Shown piece after piece: positions 1-8,153 of a stretch of 64,000 bases of DNA. Every line of letters starts with the position of its first letter. The first letter of the stretch is position 1. Origin of the DNA: Permianibacter fluminis (GTDB taxonomy: Bacteria > Pseudomonadota > Gammaproteobacteria > Enterobacterales > Permianibacteraceae); the NCBI RefSeq assembly GCF_013179735.1, contig NZ_JABMEG010000001.1:3410001-3474000 (forward strand), given 5' to 3'. Under the pieces are notes generated by a model. The model saw only the letters and a list, made by a program, of their open reading frames with translations, had not been told where the DNA came from and searched no databases. The position numbers were made by a program, and so were the translations under genes.

Positions 1-278
1 ACCACACACTCAACCGGAACCATGGTCAGTTTCTTGACCAGGCTGTCGGTATCGTTGAGCAATTTGACAAAGTGGCTGGGAATACCTGCCTGCGCCAGCT
101 TGGTCATGATGAAGGCGTTGAACTTGTTGTTCACCATACCTTTGCGATCCAGCTGCGCCACTTTCTGACCATCAAAGGCCGAGGTGTCATTGCGGTAATG
201 CATGATCACGTGATCAGCCAGCTCACAGCTGTAAACCGACTTGGCCTTGCCGCGGTAGAGTTCCTGCAACTTTTGCAT
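1..278 (-). CDS. purC: Phosphoribosylaminoimidazole-succinocarboxamide synthase, N-terminal part (window edge)
   Basis: SAICAR synthetase joins aspartate to CAIR using ATP in purine synthesis. Only the first 92 or so residues are inside the window; the gene runs off the left edge. The start [16 protein letters not shown] and the segment [20 protein letters not shown] match the bacterial PurC N-terminus closely, including the nucleotide-binding start and the family-typical [12 protein letters not shown] near the edge. It lies 48 bp after the MBL hydrolase on the same strand, the dapA-bamC-MBL-purC order common in gammaproteobacteria. Identification is firm; completeness cannot be judged. Confidence 0.95.
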   Translation of the reverse strand, partial: MQKLQELYRGKAKSVYSCELADHVIMHYRNDTSAFDGQKVAQLDRKGMVNNKFNAFIMTKLAQAGIPSHFVKLLNDTDSLVKKLTMVPVECV

Positions 279-326
279 GGTGTTCACCAATGGTTAAAAA
301 AAAAACGTGGCGTGTGTGCAATTACG

Positions 327-1088
327 CTACGCCAACGTCAGCCAATCAAAACCGTTTTGTTGATCGGCCACCTGAATCTGTTCCGGTGACCAACCGATGA
401 CCTCAGCCAGCGCGGCTCGCGCCAACTGCGGCCGATTGTTCTCTTCGCTCAAATGCGCCGCAATCAGCACGCGCAAGCGGCTGGAATCGCAGTTGCGCAA
501 AATATCGGCGGCCTGCCGATTGCTCAAGTGGCCGTACGCACCACCGACCCGTCGCTTCAACGCCGGCGGATAACGACCGCCTTGCAGCATGGCTTCGTCG
601 TGATTGCATTCCAGCATCAGGGCATCACAAGCGGCCAGTTGCTGCAGCAGAAACGGCGTGCTGCAACCGGCATCGGTCAGCAGCGCAAAGCGTGCGGCCG
701 GCGTTTCAAACACAAACTGCAAAGGCTCGCGCGCGTCGTGCGGAACCGAAAAAGGAAAAACCCGGATCCTCCCGAAGAGGACGGGTTCTTCCGCAGACAA
801 AAATTTGAGGGCGCGGATTGTGCCACAGCGGCCGGCGAGATGGCTACCCCGGCTCATCCAGACCGGCAACTTGTACTTGCGCGCCAGAGCACCGACGCCG
901 CCGATGTGATCGCTGTGCTCGTGGGTCACCAGAATCGCGGTCAGCGTTTCCGGTACTACCCCAAGCCGGGCCAGCCGGCTTTCCGTTTCCGCGAGCGTAA
1001 AGCCGCAATCGATCAGCAGCTGCTGGTCACCGTCGGCAACCAGCAGGCCATTGCCCTTGCTGCCACTGCCCAGACAGGCGAGGCGCAT
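327..1088 (-). CDS. MBL-fold metallo-hydrolase (YycJ/WalJ-like)
   Basis: A 253-residue cytosolic metallo-beta-lactamase-fold hydrolase. The start MRLACLGSGSKGN and the metal-binding motif THEHSDHIGG (about residues 55-64) are visible, followed by the later histidine and aspartate ligand regions (LLTDAG near 138, CNHDEAML near 161). This subgroup resembles YycJ/WalJ, for which nuclease activity has been reported in Bacillus; the substrate here is unknown. It starts 12 bp after bamC and precedes purC, so it is probably co-transcribed with dapA and bamC. There is no signal peptide. Confidence 0.88.
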   Translation of the reverse strand: MRLACLGSGSKGNGLLVADGDQQLLIDCGFTLAETESRLARLGVVPETLTAILVTHEHSDHIGGVGALARKYKLPVWMSRGSHLAGRCGTIRALKFLSAEEPVLFGRIRVFPFSVPHDAREPLQFVFETPAARFALLTDAGCSTPFLLQQLAACDALMLECNHDEAMLQGGRYPPALKRRVGGAYGHLSNRQAADILRNCDSSRLRVLIAAHLSEENNRPQLARAALAEVIGWSPEQIQVADQQNGFDWLTLA

Positions 1089-1100
1089 CCGGAACCCCGT

Positions 1101-2222
1101 TTACCGCCGCGGCGCATCCAGCAGCACATGCTGACGGCGTTCGGCGAAAGCGTCGGACAAGACCGGGAACAGCTTGGTCAGCGTCGCGGCATCGAGGACA
1201 TCGCCATCGGCCTTGCTGAACAGCAAGCCGGTGCGATCACCGACCGGGCTCAATTGGACCAGGTATTCGCCCTGCTCCAGTTCCAGCCGGACCTGATCGT
1301 CGCGATCATCGCCAAACAGCCAGTCCCAGAAACCGCCTTCGTCACTTTCTTCAAGCTTGAAGTAATACAGATGCTTGGTGGTGTCCTTGTCTTCCTGAAC
1401 AAAGCCAAGCCGGCCCAGCACGGCCGGGGTCGCATCCCAAGTGTTGTCGAGCGGCGACTGCGCCAGCAGACCAGTCTGGCCGGCATCGTTCTGCCACAGT
1501 TCGACCGTGATGCCAGCGCGCGCCGCCAGTACCCGCTCGCGGGCAGCCTGGCTCTGGGCGTCATCGTAGTAACCGAGGAATTGGTTCAGCATGTCGACGC
1601 TGTTGCGCCGGGTCGGGGTCTGCGGCTGCCAATCGGAATCCTCGTCATAGGCTTCAGCGCGGACCGCTTCGGCAATGACCAGCCGCTCGTTCGGCCGCTC
1701 ACCCGGCTGCACCTTGAACCGGTACTGCCAGCGATAGGACTCGATGGTCTCGCCCATCACCCAGTCGCGGAACCAGCCGATTTCCTCGGTCTGCACCCAA
1801 CCGGTCAAAATTTCGCCAGTGGCTTCATCGCGGCTTTCCACCGGAATCTGGTTGCTGTCGAGGAAGGCGTTCAAGCGCTGCCAGAGCAAACTGTTGTCGC
1901 CAACGATCAGCGCCTGCGGCACGGCTGCATCCTGAATGCCGTTGACGCCGTCACCCGACGACAACACCAACGCCGGCGGATTGACATCGAGCGCATCACC
2001 CATTGGCCCGGTCGCACCTTTGGCGCCGAGTTCCGGCACCGGGTATTGATCCTTGGCCTGGAAACCGGTCAGGTTGGCCGGCATCTGCAGCGGCGCGGTT
2101 TGCCGGGCTTCGAGGTAATCGTGTTCGGTATCGCGAATCAAACCGTTCTTGCCATACAACCAACCGCAACCGGACAAGGCCAACGCGGCGACAACGGGCA
2201 AGGCCCGGACGAAAACATTCAT
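1101..2222 (-). CDS. bamC: Outer membrane protein assembly factor BamC
   Basis: A lipoprotein subunit of the BAM complex, which inserts beta-barrel proteins into the outer membrane. The N-terminus is a lipoprotein signal peptide with lipobox LSGC (Cys about residue 19). After it comes the unstructured BamC segment with RDTEHDYLEARQTAPLQMP, the conserved stretch that binds BamD in E. coli, then two helix-grip-like domains. Length is 373 residues, close to the usual 340-370. Its ATG directly abuts the dapA stop (TGA-ATG), as in many gammaproteobacteria, so translation is probably coupled. Confidence 0.95.
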   Translation of the reverse strand: MNVFVRALPVVAALALSGCGWLYGKNGLIRDTEHDYLEARQTAPLQMPANLTGFQAKDQYPVPELGAKGATGPMGDALDVNPPALVLSSGDGVNGIQDAAVPQALIVGDNSLLWQRLNAFLDSNQIPVESRDEATGEILTGWVQTEEIGWFRDWVMGETIESYRWQYRFKVQPGERPNERLVIAEAVRAEAYDEDSDWQPQTPTRRNSVDMLNQFLGYYDDAQSQAARERVLAARAGITVELWQNDAGQTGLLAQSPLDNTWDATPAVLGRLGFVQEDKDTTKHLYYFKLEESDEGGFWDWLFGDDRDDQVRLELEQGEYLVQLSPVGDRTGLLFSKADGDVLDAATLTKLFPVLSDAFAERRQHVLLDAPRR

Positions 2223-3107
2223 TCAAAGCACTCCGGCGGCCGTCATGGCGGCACGCACGTGGGGTTGATTGGCCGCGGTCAGCGGTAACAAAGGCAGCCT
2301 GAGGTGAGCCGAACAGCCATGCAGCTGTGCGACCGCCCATTTGGCCGGGGTTGGACTGGGTTCAACGAAGAGGGTTTCATGCAAGCCCTGCAAAGATGCA
2401 TCCAATTTGTGCGCCAGCGCGGCATCGCCGGCGACGGCCGCCTTGCACATCGCCGCCATCGCTTTCGGCGCGACATTGCTGGTCACCGAGATGACGCCTT
2501 TGCCGCCCTGCAACATGAAATCGCAGGCGGAGGCATCATCGCCAGACAGCAACAGAAAATCCGCCGACACCGCCACCTTGATGGTTTGTAACCGATCCAG
2601 CTTGCCGGTGGCTTCCTTGATGCCGGCGATACGCGGCACATTAGCCAGACGGATAACCGTTTCCGGCAACAGATCGCAACCGGTTCGCCCCGGCACGTTA
2701 TACAGCAAGACGGGCTTGGTCGCTGCAGCGGCAATGGCCGCGAAATGCTGATACAAACCTTCCTGGCTGGGACGGTTGTAATAAGGGGTCACGCACAGCG
2801 TCGCGGCAATGGCGAATTTTTCGACAGCCTGGGTCAGCTTGATGGCTTTTGCCGTGCTGCTGCTGCCGGTGCCGGCAATGACCGGAATCCGCGCAGCGGC
2901 CTGTTCGACCACAATTTGTACAACGCGTAGCCATTCGTCGTCAGTCAGTGTTGCTGACTCACCGGTTGTGCCCATCGCGACAATGGCGTTTGTGCCCTGC
3001 TCGACATGCCAATCGACCAGACGCCGCAGCGACAGCTCGTCAATCGAACCATCGTCAAACATCGGCGTGACCAACGCCACGATGCTGCCCGTCAAAAGAC
3101 CACCCAT
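2223..3107 (-). CDS. dapA: 4-hydroxy-tetrahydrodipicolinate synthase
   Basis: Condenses pyruvate with aspartate semialdehyde, the first committed step of lysine and diaminopimelate synthesis. TIM-barrel landmarks are present: GSIVALVTPM near the start, GTTGESATL, YYNRPSQEGLY, and the Schiff-base lysine in GIKEATG (about residue 165). I chose the ATG at 3107 (MGGLLTGSIV), giving 294 residues, close to the E. coli 292; in-frame starts up to 3218 would add a tail absent from the family. It is divergent from gcvR; the region between carries a palindrome at 3213-3230. Confidence 0.95.
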   Translation of the reverse strand: MGGLLTGSIVALVTPMFDDGSIDELSLRRLVDWHVEQGTNAIVAMGTTGESATLTDDEWLRVVQIVVEQAAARIPVIAGTGSSSTAKAIKLTQAVEKFAIAATLCVTPYYNRPSQEGLYQHFAAIAAAATKPVLLYNVPGRTGCDLLPETVIRLANVPRIAGIKEATGKLDRLQTIKVAVSADFLLLSGDDASACDFMLQGGKGVISVTSNVAPKAMAAMCKAAVAGDAALAHKLDASLQGLHETLFVEPSPTPAKWAVAQLHGCSAHLRLPLLPLTAANQPHVRAAMTAAGVL

Positions 3108-3212
3108 CAAAAACCACCCATCGAGGAACGACATCAAACCGCGAAGCGGCCGAACAACATGTGCCGGCCGGTCAAAAAAAGAGCGGCAATGGTACTCGCC
3201 GGGCAAGATTAT

Positions 3213-3230
3213 TGACAAGCACGCTTGTCA
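3213..3230. promoter_or_regulatory. 18-bp perfect palindrome, candidate operator between dapA and gcvR
   Basis: The sequence TGACAAGC-AC-GCTTGTCA is a perfect inverted repeat with 8-bp arms and a 2-bp centre, lying in the divergent region between dapA and gcvR. Its left end contains TTGACA, so it may overlap a -35 element. On the minus strand its last six bases (TTGTCA) stand 18 bp from a possible TACCAT -10 for dapA. The symmetry is seen directly; an operator role is inferred. Confidence 0.4.
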
Positions 3231-3280
3231 GCGCCGGAAATATGCGCCATCTTGCCAACAACATCTGATTAAGGTCCGCC

Positions 3281-3811
3281 ATGCAGAATTTGCTTGCTGT
3301 CAGTGTGCTGGGACCCTACGCCCCGACGGCGACCACCGACATTGCCCGGCTGGCCGCCGACTGCAACTGCAATATCCTGGATGCCCGCATCACCATGCTC
3401 GGCAGTGAAACCGCCATGCTGCTGTTGTTGGCCGGAACCTGGAACGCACTGGCCAAATTCGAGCATGCGTTGCCAGCACTGACCAACCGCCTGCAATTGA
3501 CGGTGCATATCCGCCGCACCAATGGTCGCGAACCAAATGCACAGGCCCTGCCCTACTCCGTGCAAATCGTCGCGCTCGACAATCCCGGCATTCTCCGCGA
3601 CATCAGCCAGTTCTTTCTGGACCAAGGTGTCAGCCTGCAGGATATTTATTCCAATACCTACGCGGCGCCACAAACCGGTGCCGCCATGATTGTTTTGAAT
3701 ATCGCATTGAACGTTCCGGGCGAAGTCCACATCAATGCCCTGCGCGACCAATTCCAGTTGCTGTGTGATGACTTGAACCTTGATGGCATCATGGAACCCA
3801 TCAAGGGTTGA
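3281..3811 (+). CDS. gcvR: Glycine cleavage system transcriptional repressor-like protein, two ACT domains
   Basis: A 176-residue protein made of two ACT-like domains (about 1-85 and 90-170), the GcvR layout. In E. coli GcvR binds GcvA in the presence of glycine and represses gcvTHP. The first domain begins LLAVSVLGPYAPTATTDIARLA and the second contains DNPGILRDISQFFLDQGVSL, the ligand-binding ACT helix. The start ATG has AAGG nine bases upstream. No gcvA or gcvTHP is in the window, so the regulatory partner is assumed. The gcvR-bcp pairing is common in Pseudomonas relatives. Confidence 0.88.
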   Translation: MQNLLAVSVLGPYAPTATTDIARLAADCNCNILDARITMLGSETAMLLLLAGTWNALAKFEHALPALTNRLQLTVHIRRTNGREPNAQALPYSVQIVALDNPGILRDISQFFLDQGVSLQDIYSNTYAAPQTGAAMIVLNIALNVPGEVHINALRDQFQLLCDDLNLDGIMEPIKG

Positions 3812-3820
3812 TCGGCTCGG

Positions 3821-3836
3821 CTGATGTAAACATCAG
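3821..3836. repeat. Short perfect inverted repeat after gcvR
   Basis: CTGATGT-AA-ACATCAG, 7-bp arms with a 2-bp centre, starts ten bases after the gcvR stop. No T-tract follows, so it is not a standard intrinsic terminator; it could be a protein-binding site for bcp. The rest of 3837-3983 shows no further gene. Confidence 0.35.
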
Positions 3837-3983
3837 TCGCGGCAAATCAGGTCATTGCCGAGCAATAAAATTTAGTGAGCGCGGCGCTTGCCGTGCAGCA
3901 AGCCGCGCGGCACACTTTGTTTAACCGTTGTTCCACCGTGAACAACGTGACGCCAGCAAGCGTCAATAACAAGGGAGAGGCGA

Positions 3984-4469
3984 ATGGCCACAGCTGTGGG
4001 CCCCATTGTTGGGAAAAAAGCACCCGATTTCGAACTGCCGGCAACCGGCGACAAAACCATCCGCCTTTCTGCTCTGAAAGGCCAGCAAGTCATCCTCTAT
4101 TTCTATCCCAAAGACAGTACCCCCGGCTGCACGCTCGAAGGTCAGAACTTCCGCGACAGCCAGAAAAAATTCGACAAAATTGCCACCGTCGTGCTTGGCA
4201 TTTCCCGCGACAGTCTGCGTTCTCATGAAAACTTCAAGGCCCGTGAGGGTTTTGACTTTGATTTGTTGTCCGACTCGGAGGAAGCCGCCTGCATTGCATA
4301 CGATGTCATCAAGGAAAAGAACATGTACGGCAAGAAAGTGATGGGCGTTGAGCGCAGCACTTTCCTGATCGACAAAGCCGGCGTGCTGCGGCAGGAATGG
4401 CGGAAGGTCAAAGTCGACGGTCACGTCGAAGAAGTATTGGCCGCCGCCACGGCGCTCAGCAAGGGTTGA
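3984..4469 (+). CDS. bcp: Thioredoxin-dependent peroxiredoxin, BCP/PrxQ type
   Basis: Reduces hydrogen peroxide and organic hydroperoxides in the cytoplasm with electrons from thioredoxin. The 161-residue protein has the AhpC/TSA fold and the peroxidatic cysteine in PKDSTPGCTLEGQNFRD (about residue 50). The usual second cysteine five residues later is not present (CTLEGQ rather than CTxEAC), so it may work as a 1-Cys enzyme or use another resolving cysteine; one further cysteine (EEAACIAYD) is visible. AAGGGAGAGG just upstream of the ATG is a strong ribosome binding site. Confidence 0.92.
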   Translation: MATAVGPIVGKKAPDFELPATGDKTIRLSALKGQQVILYFYPKDSTPGCTLEGQNFRDSQKKFDKIATVVLGISRDSLRSHENFKAREGFDFDLLSDSEEAACIAYDVIKEKNMYGKKVMGVERSTFLIDKAGVLRQEWRKVKVDGHVEEVLAAATALSKG

Positions 4470-4557
4470 CCCCGTCAGGTGCAGGTCGCGCCGGCGGTGC
4501 GACCGACAACGGTGTTGGCCGTTCGCCTTATCATTCTCCGGATCGGGAAGCTGATTG

Positions 4558-5970
4558 ATGGCAAGAGCAAAAATTACCGGCAAACGACTGTTCGTGCTCG
4601 ATACCAATGTCTTGATGCACGACCCCACTGCGCTGTTCCGTTTCGCGGAACACGACGTCTACATCCCGATGATCGTGCTGGAAGAACTCGATGCGGGTAA
4701 GAAAGGTACCTCGGAAACGGCACGCAACGTTCGTCAGGTCAGCCGTTTTCTTGATGATTTGATGGGCCAGCTCAAAGGGGCCGATATTGCCAGCGGTCTG
4801 CCGCTGACGCAGATTCCGATGGGTACCGAGTTGTGCAAGAACGGCGGCGGCCGGCTCTACTTTCAGACCAAGGAACTGGAACACGTGCTGCCGGACAGCC
4901 TGCCCGGCTCGAAAGCAGACAACACGATTCTGAATGTCGCGATGGCCTTGTCAAAGGCCGAACAGGCGGTGCGTGTCACGCTGGTGTCAAAAGACATCAA
5001 TCTGCGGATCAAGGCCACCACGCTGGCGATTCACGCCGAAGACTATTTCAACGACCGCGTACTGGACGAGATTGAACAGCTGCACACCGGCATGTTCAAG
5101 TTGCCCGACAATTTCTGGGACAAGCACTCCAAGCACATGGACTCCTGGCAGGAAAAAGGCCGGACGTTTTACCGCATCAGCGGCCCGCTGATCAGCCAGT
5201 GGTATCCGAATACCTGCGTCTACAAAGAAGACGATGAGTTCGAAGCCATCGTCCGCAAGGTCGACAACAAATCTGCCATCATCGAAACCGCAACCGATTA
5301 CCGCAACAAAAGCCATAACGTCTGGGGCGTGGTGGCGCGCAATCGCGAGCAAAGTTTTGCCCTGAACCTGCTGATGGATCCGGATATCGATTTTGTTTCA
5401 CTGCAAGGTTCGGCCGGTACCGGCAAAACGCTGCTGACACTGGCCGCGGCGCTGGAGCAGACCATTGAGCGCGGCCACTACAAGGAAGTGCTGGTCACCC
5501 GGGTGACCGTACCGGTCGGCGAAGACATCGGTTTCCTGCCGGGGACCGAAGAAGAAAAAATGACGCCATGGATGGGCGCGCTGATGGACAATCTGGAAGT
5601 ACTGGCGCCGTCCGATGAGCAAAGTGACTGGGGTCAGGCCGCAACGCAGGATGTGCTGAAACGCTGGGTCAAGGTGCGGTCGCTGAACTTCATGCGGGGC
5701 CGGACATTCCTGAACAAGTTTGTCATTCTCGACGAAGCGCAGAACCTGACCCCGAAGCAAATGAAAACCTTGGTCACACGCGCAGGCCCCGGTACCAAGA
5801 TGGTCTGTCTGGGCAACGTAGCCCAAATCGACACGCCTTATTTGACCGAAACCAGCTCAGGTCTGACCTATGTTGTCGATCGCTTCAAGGAGTGGGAGCA
5901 CAGCGGCCATATCACACTGAAGCGCGGTGAACGTTCACGGCTGGCCGATCACGCGTCCATCATCCTGTAA
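4558..5970 (+). CDS. PhoH-family ATPase with N-terminal PIN domain (PhoH2/YlaK type)
   Basis: A 470-residue fusion of a PIN nuclease-like domain (about 1-150; LFVLDTNVLMHDP with the acidic residue, then LEELDAGKKG) and a PhoH ATPase domain (about 240-470) with Walker A GSAGTGKTLL and Walker B FVILDEAQNLTPKQMKTL. PhoH2 proteins have been described as RNA helicase and ribonuclease enzymes in mycobacteria; the role here is unproven. I start at ATG 4558 rather than the adjacent TTG at 4555. A strong terminator follows at 5990. Confidence 0.92.
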   Translation: MARAKITGKRLFVLDTNVLMHDPTALFRFAEHDVYIPMIVLEELDAGKKGTSETARNVRQVSRFLDDLMGQLKGADIASGLPLTQIPMGTELCKNGGGRLYFQTKELEHVLPDSLPGSKADNTILNVAMALSKAEQAVRVTLVSKDINLRIKATTLAIHAEDYFNDRVLDEIEQLHTGMFKLPDNFWDKHSKHMDSWQEKGRTFYRISGPLISQWYPNTCVYKEDDEFEAIVRKVDNKSAIIETATDYRNKSHNVWGVVARNREQSFALNLLMDPDIDFVSLQGSAGTGKTLLTLAAALEQTIERGHYKEVLVTRVTVPVGEDIGFLPGTEEEKMTPWMGALMDNLEVLAPSDEQSDWGQAATQDVLKRWVKVRSLNFMRGRTFLNKFVILDEAQNLTPKQMKTLVTRAGPGTKMVCLGNVAQIDTPYLTETSSGLTYVVDRFKEWEHSGHITLKRGERSRLADHASIIL

Positions 5971-5989
5971 TTTGCTTGAGCAGAAACCC

Positions 5990-6017
5990 AAACGGCGCCT
6001 TCTGGCGCCGTTTGTTT
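5990..6017 (+). terminator. Rho-independent terminator after phoH
   Basis: AAACGGCGCC-TTCT-GGCGCCGTTT, a perfect 10-bp stem with a four-base loop followed by GTTT, 19 bp after the phoH stop. It closes the gcvR-bcp-phoH block. Confidence 0.85.
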
Positions 6018-6022
6018 ATGGC

Positions 6023-6073
6023 AAGTTTTACCTGACAACAAGTTTTACCTGAAAATAAGTATTACCTGACAAC
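6023..6073. repeat. 17-bp tandem repeat, three copies
   Basis: Three head-to-tail 17-bp units: AAGTTTTACCTGACAAC, AAGTTTTACCTGAAAAT and AAGTATTACCTGACAAC. They lie between the phoH terminator and the tusA 3' end. No coding potential is evident. The units differ at three or fewer positions. Confidence 0.8.
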
Positions 6074-6137
6074 AACAGGCTATCGAGCAACATGACAGCG
6101 GCACACTGACACCCTTTTCAGTGTTGCCGTCTTGCCG

Positions 6138-6395
6138 TCAGAGTGCCCGTTGAATCAGAAACCTTAGCGTTTCAGCTTCTTCGCTTTGCGCCAGCAACTG
6201 CTGACCCGACAGCCGACACCAGGCCGGAATGTCGCGCAAGGCGCCCGGATCCGTTGCCAGAACTTCCAGCACCTCGCCAACTGAAAGCGCGATCAGCGCT
6301 TGCTTGGCCCGCAGCAAGGGCAGCGGGCAGCGCAAACCACGCGCGTCCAGCACACGGGCAACGGGGAACTTTTGCGGATTGCTGACTTCTGACAT
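6138..6395 (-). CDS. tusA: TusA-family sulfurtransferase
   Basis: A small (about 85 residues) SirA/TusA-fold protein that carries persulfide sulfur for thiolation of tRNA or other sulfur-transfer chemistry. The defining motif RGLRCPLPLLRAKQAL contains the catalytic cysteine in CPLP. The C-terminal half (LEVLATDPGALRDIPAWC) is the usual second beta-alpha unit. I start at ATG 6395 (MSEVSNPQK); an upstream ATG at 6422 would add nine residues. Divergent from bepA, a pairing also found in Pseudomonas. Confidence 0.88.
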   Translation of the reverse strand: MSEVSNPQKFPVARVLDARGLRCPLPLLRAKQALIALSVGEVLEVLATDPGALRDIPAWCRLSGQQLLAQSEEAETLRFLIQRAL

Positions 6396-6443
6396 CGGCC
6401 GGTTTGCCAGCAGCAAGTACATTGCCTGAACTGGCGCTGCTCC

Positions 6444-6469
6444 CTACAATGAATTGCTGGCCATTGTAG
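6444..6469. repeat. Inverted repeat upstream of tusA
   Basis: CTACAATG at 6444-6451 and CATTGTAG at 6462-6469 form an 8-bp inverted repeat with a 10-bp spacer, just upstream of the tusA starts. It could be an operator; no regulator is known. Confidence 0.3.
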
Positions 6470-6500
6470 CGAATTTTGCCCTGCCCGGCCGATTACGACC

Positions 6501-6545
6501 GCGCCGCTGAACCCTGCGCCACTGAACCCGGCGTTGCTGAATTGA
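6501..6545. repeat. Degenerate 15-bp tandem repeat, three copies, in the tusA/bepA intergenic region
   Basis: GCGCCGCTGAACCCT, GCGCCACTGAACCCG and GCGTTGCTGAATTGA follow one another with a shared GCGYYRCTGAA core. The rest of the divergent region to bepA has no other clear structure. Confidence 0.55.
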
Positions 6546-6635
6546 ATGTGTGCCACGTAGCCGAGTCAGCCAGAATCGCTACATTCGCTCGTTACACTGA
6601 CCGGAATCGATGCATGGCCGTGAGCCACAGCAGCC

Positions 6636-8153
6636 ATGAGATCTGAAACACGCATGTCATCAGAACCATTTCACCTTTTCCAACAGGCGCGCACCGTGTT
6701 GTCAGAACTACTCCGCTCCCGATTTGCCGCCCTGCTGGCAGCGCTCGCACTGACAACGACAGTTGCGACCGTTGCCTCGGCAGCCAACGATCTGCCGGAT
6801 ATCGGCAGCAGCGTCAGCAAAACCCTGTCACTGACCCAGGAACAGCTGATCGGCGACGATTACATGCGCCAGATCCGGCAATTCGCTCCGATTATTGACG
6901 ACCCGGAAATCGTCGAATACATCAACGACCTTGGCTTTCGGCTGGTGGCCAGCGCGCCGGACGCTACCGACCGGCAATTCTATTTCTTTGTACTGGCCGA
7001 TCCGGAACTGAACGCCTTTGCCCTGCCCGGCGGCTATATCGGCGTGCACAGTGCACTGATCCTGATGGCCGACAATGAAAGCGAACTGGCCGGGGTCATG
7101 GCGCACGAAACCGCGCACGTGATTCAACGCCATCTCGCCCGTCGGGTTGAGCGTCAGCAGCAATTGTCGCTACCGACATTGGCCGCCATCATTGGTGGCC
7201 TGATTATGGCAGCCAACAATCCGCAAGCCGGCATTGCCGCAATGACTGCCGCGCAGGCCGGCGCCACCCAGGTGATGATCAACCACACCCGTGAAAACGA
7301 AGCGGAAGCCGATCGTATCGGCATTCAGATTCTGGCCGACGTCAGTCTGGACCCGAACGGTATGGCCAGCTTCTTTGAAAAAATGGCGGCGCAAACCCGC
7401 TACATGCAAATGCCGCCGCCGGTCTTGCTGACCCATCCGGTCAGCGAACAGCGGATGGCCGATGCCCGTCTGCGTGCCGCCGAAATGCATCCGCATCCGG
7501 TCAGCAATTCGCTGCGCTTTCGCTTGATGCAGGCCAAACTGCGCGATCTGACCCAGACCGATCTGGATCAGCGCGAACGCGAGCAAGTGCAGGCAGAAAA
7601 ACTGGCAGAAGCCGATCCGGTGGTGCGCTACTCGCGGGCGCTGCTGAGCCTGCGCCGTGGTGAACTCGACACCGCCACCCGCATCGCCAGTCAGTTGATG
7701 CAACAGGAACCGAGCAATCTCAGTTATCTGTTGTTGCAGGCCCAGGTGCTGCGGGCGCGACAGAATTTTACCGATGCCGAGCAATTGCTGGGCAAAGCAT
7801 TGGCCCTGCATCCCAATCACCATGCCCTGACCGTGGCCTACAGCCAGGTGCTGTTGGATCTGGGCAAAGCGGATCGCGCCCGTGAACGACTGCTCGCCTA
7901 TGTCTCACTGCCCGACACCGAGCCGAATGTCTATCGCCTGCTCGCATCAGCGCAGAATCAGGCCGGCAAAACCGATGAGGTGCATGAAAGTCAGGGGCTG
8001 TATTTACAGGCCGTTGGTGATCTGTCCGGTGCCATTCAGCAATTTGAACTGGCCAGGCGCTCGCGCTCCGATGATCCGTATGCCAGCACGCGGATTCAGG
8101 CGCGCATCCAGCATCTACAGAACATTCTGCTCGAACGTCGCCGGCGCCGCTGA
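6636..8153 (+). CDS. bepA: Periplasmic M48 metalloprotease/chaperone BepA (YfgC) with TPR domain
   Basis: A secreted zinc protease that works with the BAM complex on stalled outer-membrane proteins such as LptD. The zinc motif HETAHVIQRH is at about residue 155 and the third ligand glutamate follows in ENEAEADRIG (about 223). The C-terminal half (about 310-500) contains TPR repeats. The signal peptide hydrophobic core is AALLAALALTTTVATVASA; the N-terminus before it is long, so a GTG at 6696 or ATG at 6654 may be the real start. The 3' end overlaps the convergent sensor gene by 39 bp. Confidence 0.92.
   Translation: MRSETRMSSEPFHLFQQARTVLSELLRSRFAALLAALALTTTVATVASAANDLPDIGSSVSKTLSLTQEQLIGDDYMRQIRQFAPIIDDPEIVEYINDLGFRLVASAPDATDRQFYFFVLADPELNAFALPGGYIGVHSALILMADNESELAGVMAHETAHVIQRHLARRVERQQQLSLPTLAAIIGGLIMAANNPQAGIAAMTAAQAGATQVMINHTRENEAEADRIGIQILADVSLDPNGMASFFEKMAAQTRYMQMPPPVLLTHPVSEQRMADARLRAAEMHPHPVSNSLRFRLMQAKLRDLTQTDLDQREREQVQAEKLAEADPVVRYSRALLSLRRGELDTATRIASQLMQQEPSNLSYLLLQAQVLRARQNFTDAEQLLGKALALHPNHHALTVAYSQVLLDLGKADRARERLLAYVSLPDTEPNVYRLLASAQNQAGKTDEVHESQGLYLQAVGDLSGAIQQFELARRSRSDDPYASTRIQARIQHLQNILLERRRRR

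Noticed and set aside
453..2288. 611-codon open frame on the plus strand opposite the MBL hydrolase and bamC
   Set aside because: It is antisense to two well-supported genes and has no recognisable domain; long antisense frames are expected at this GC content.
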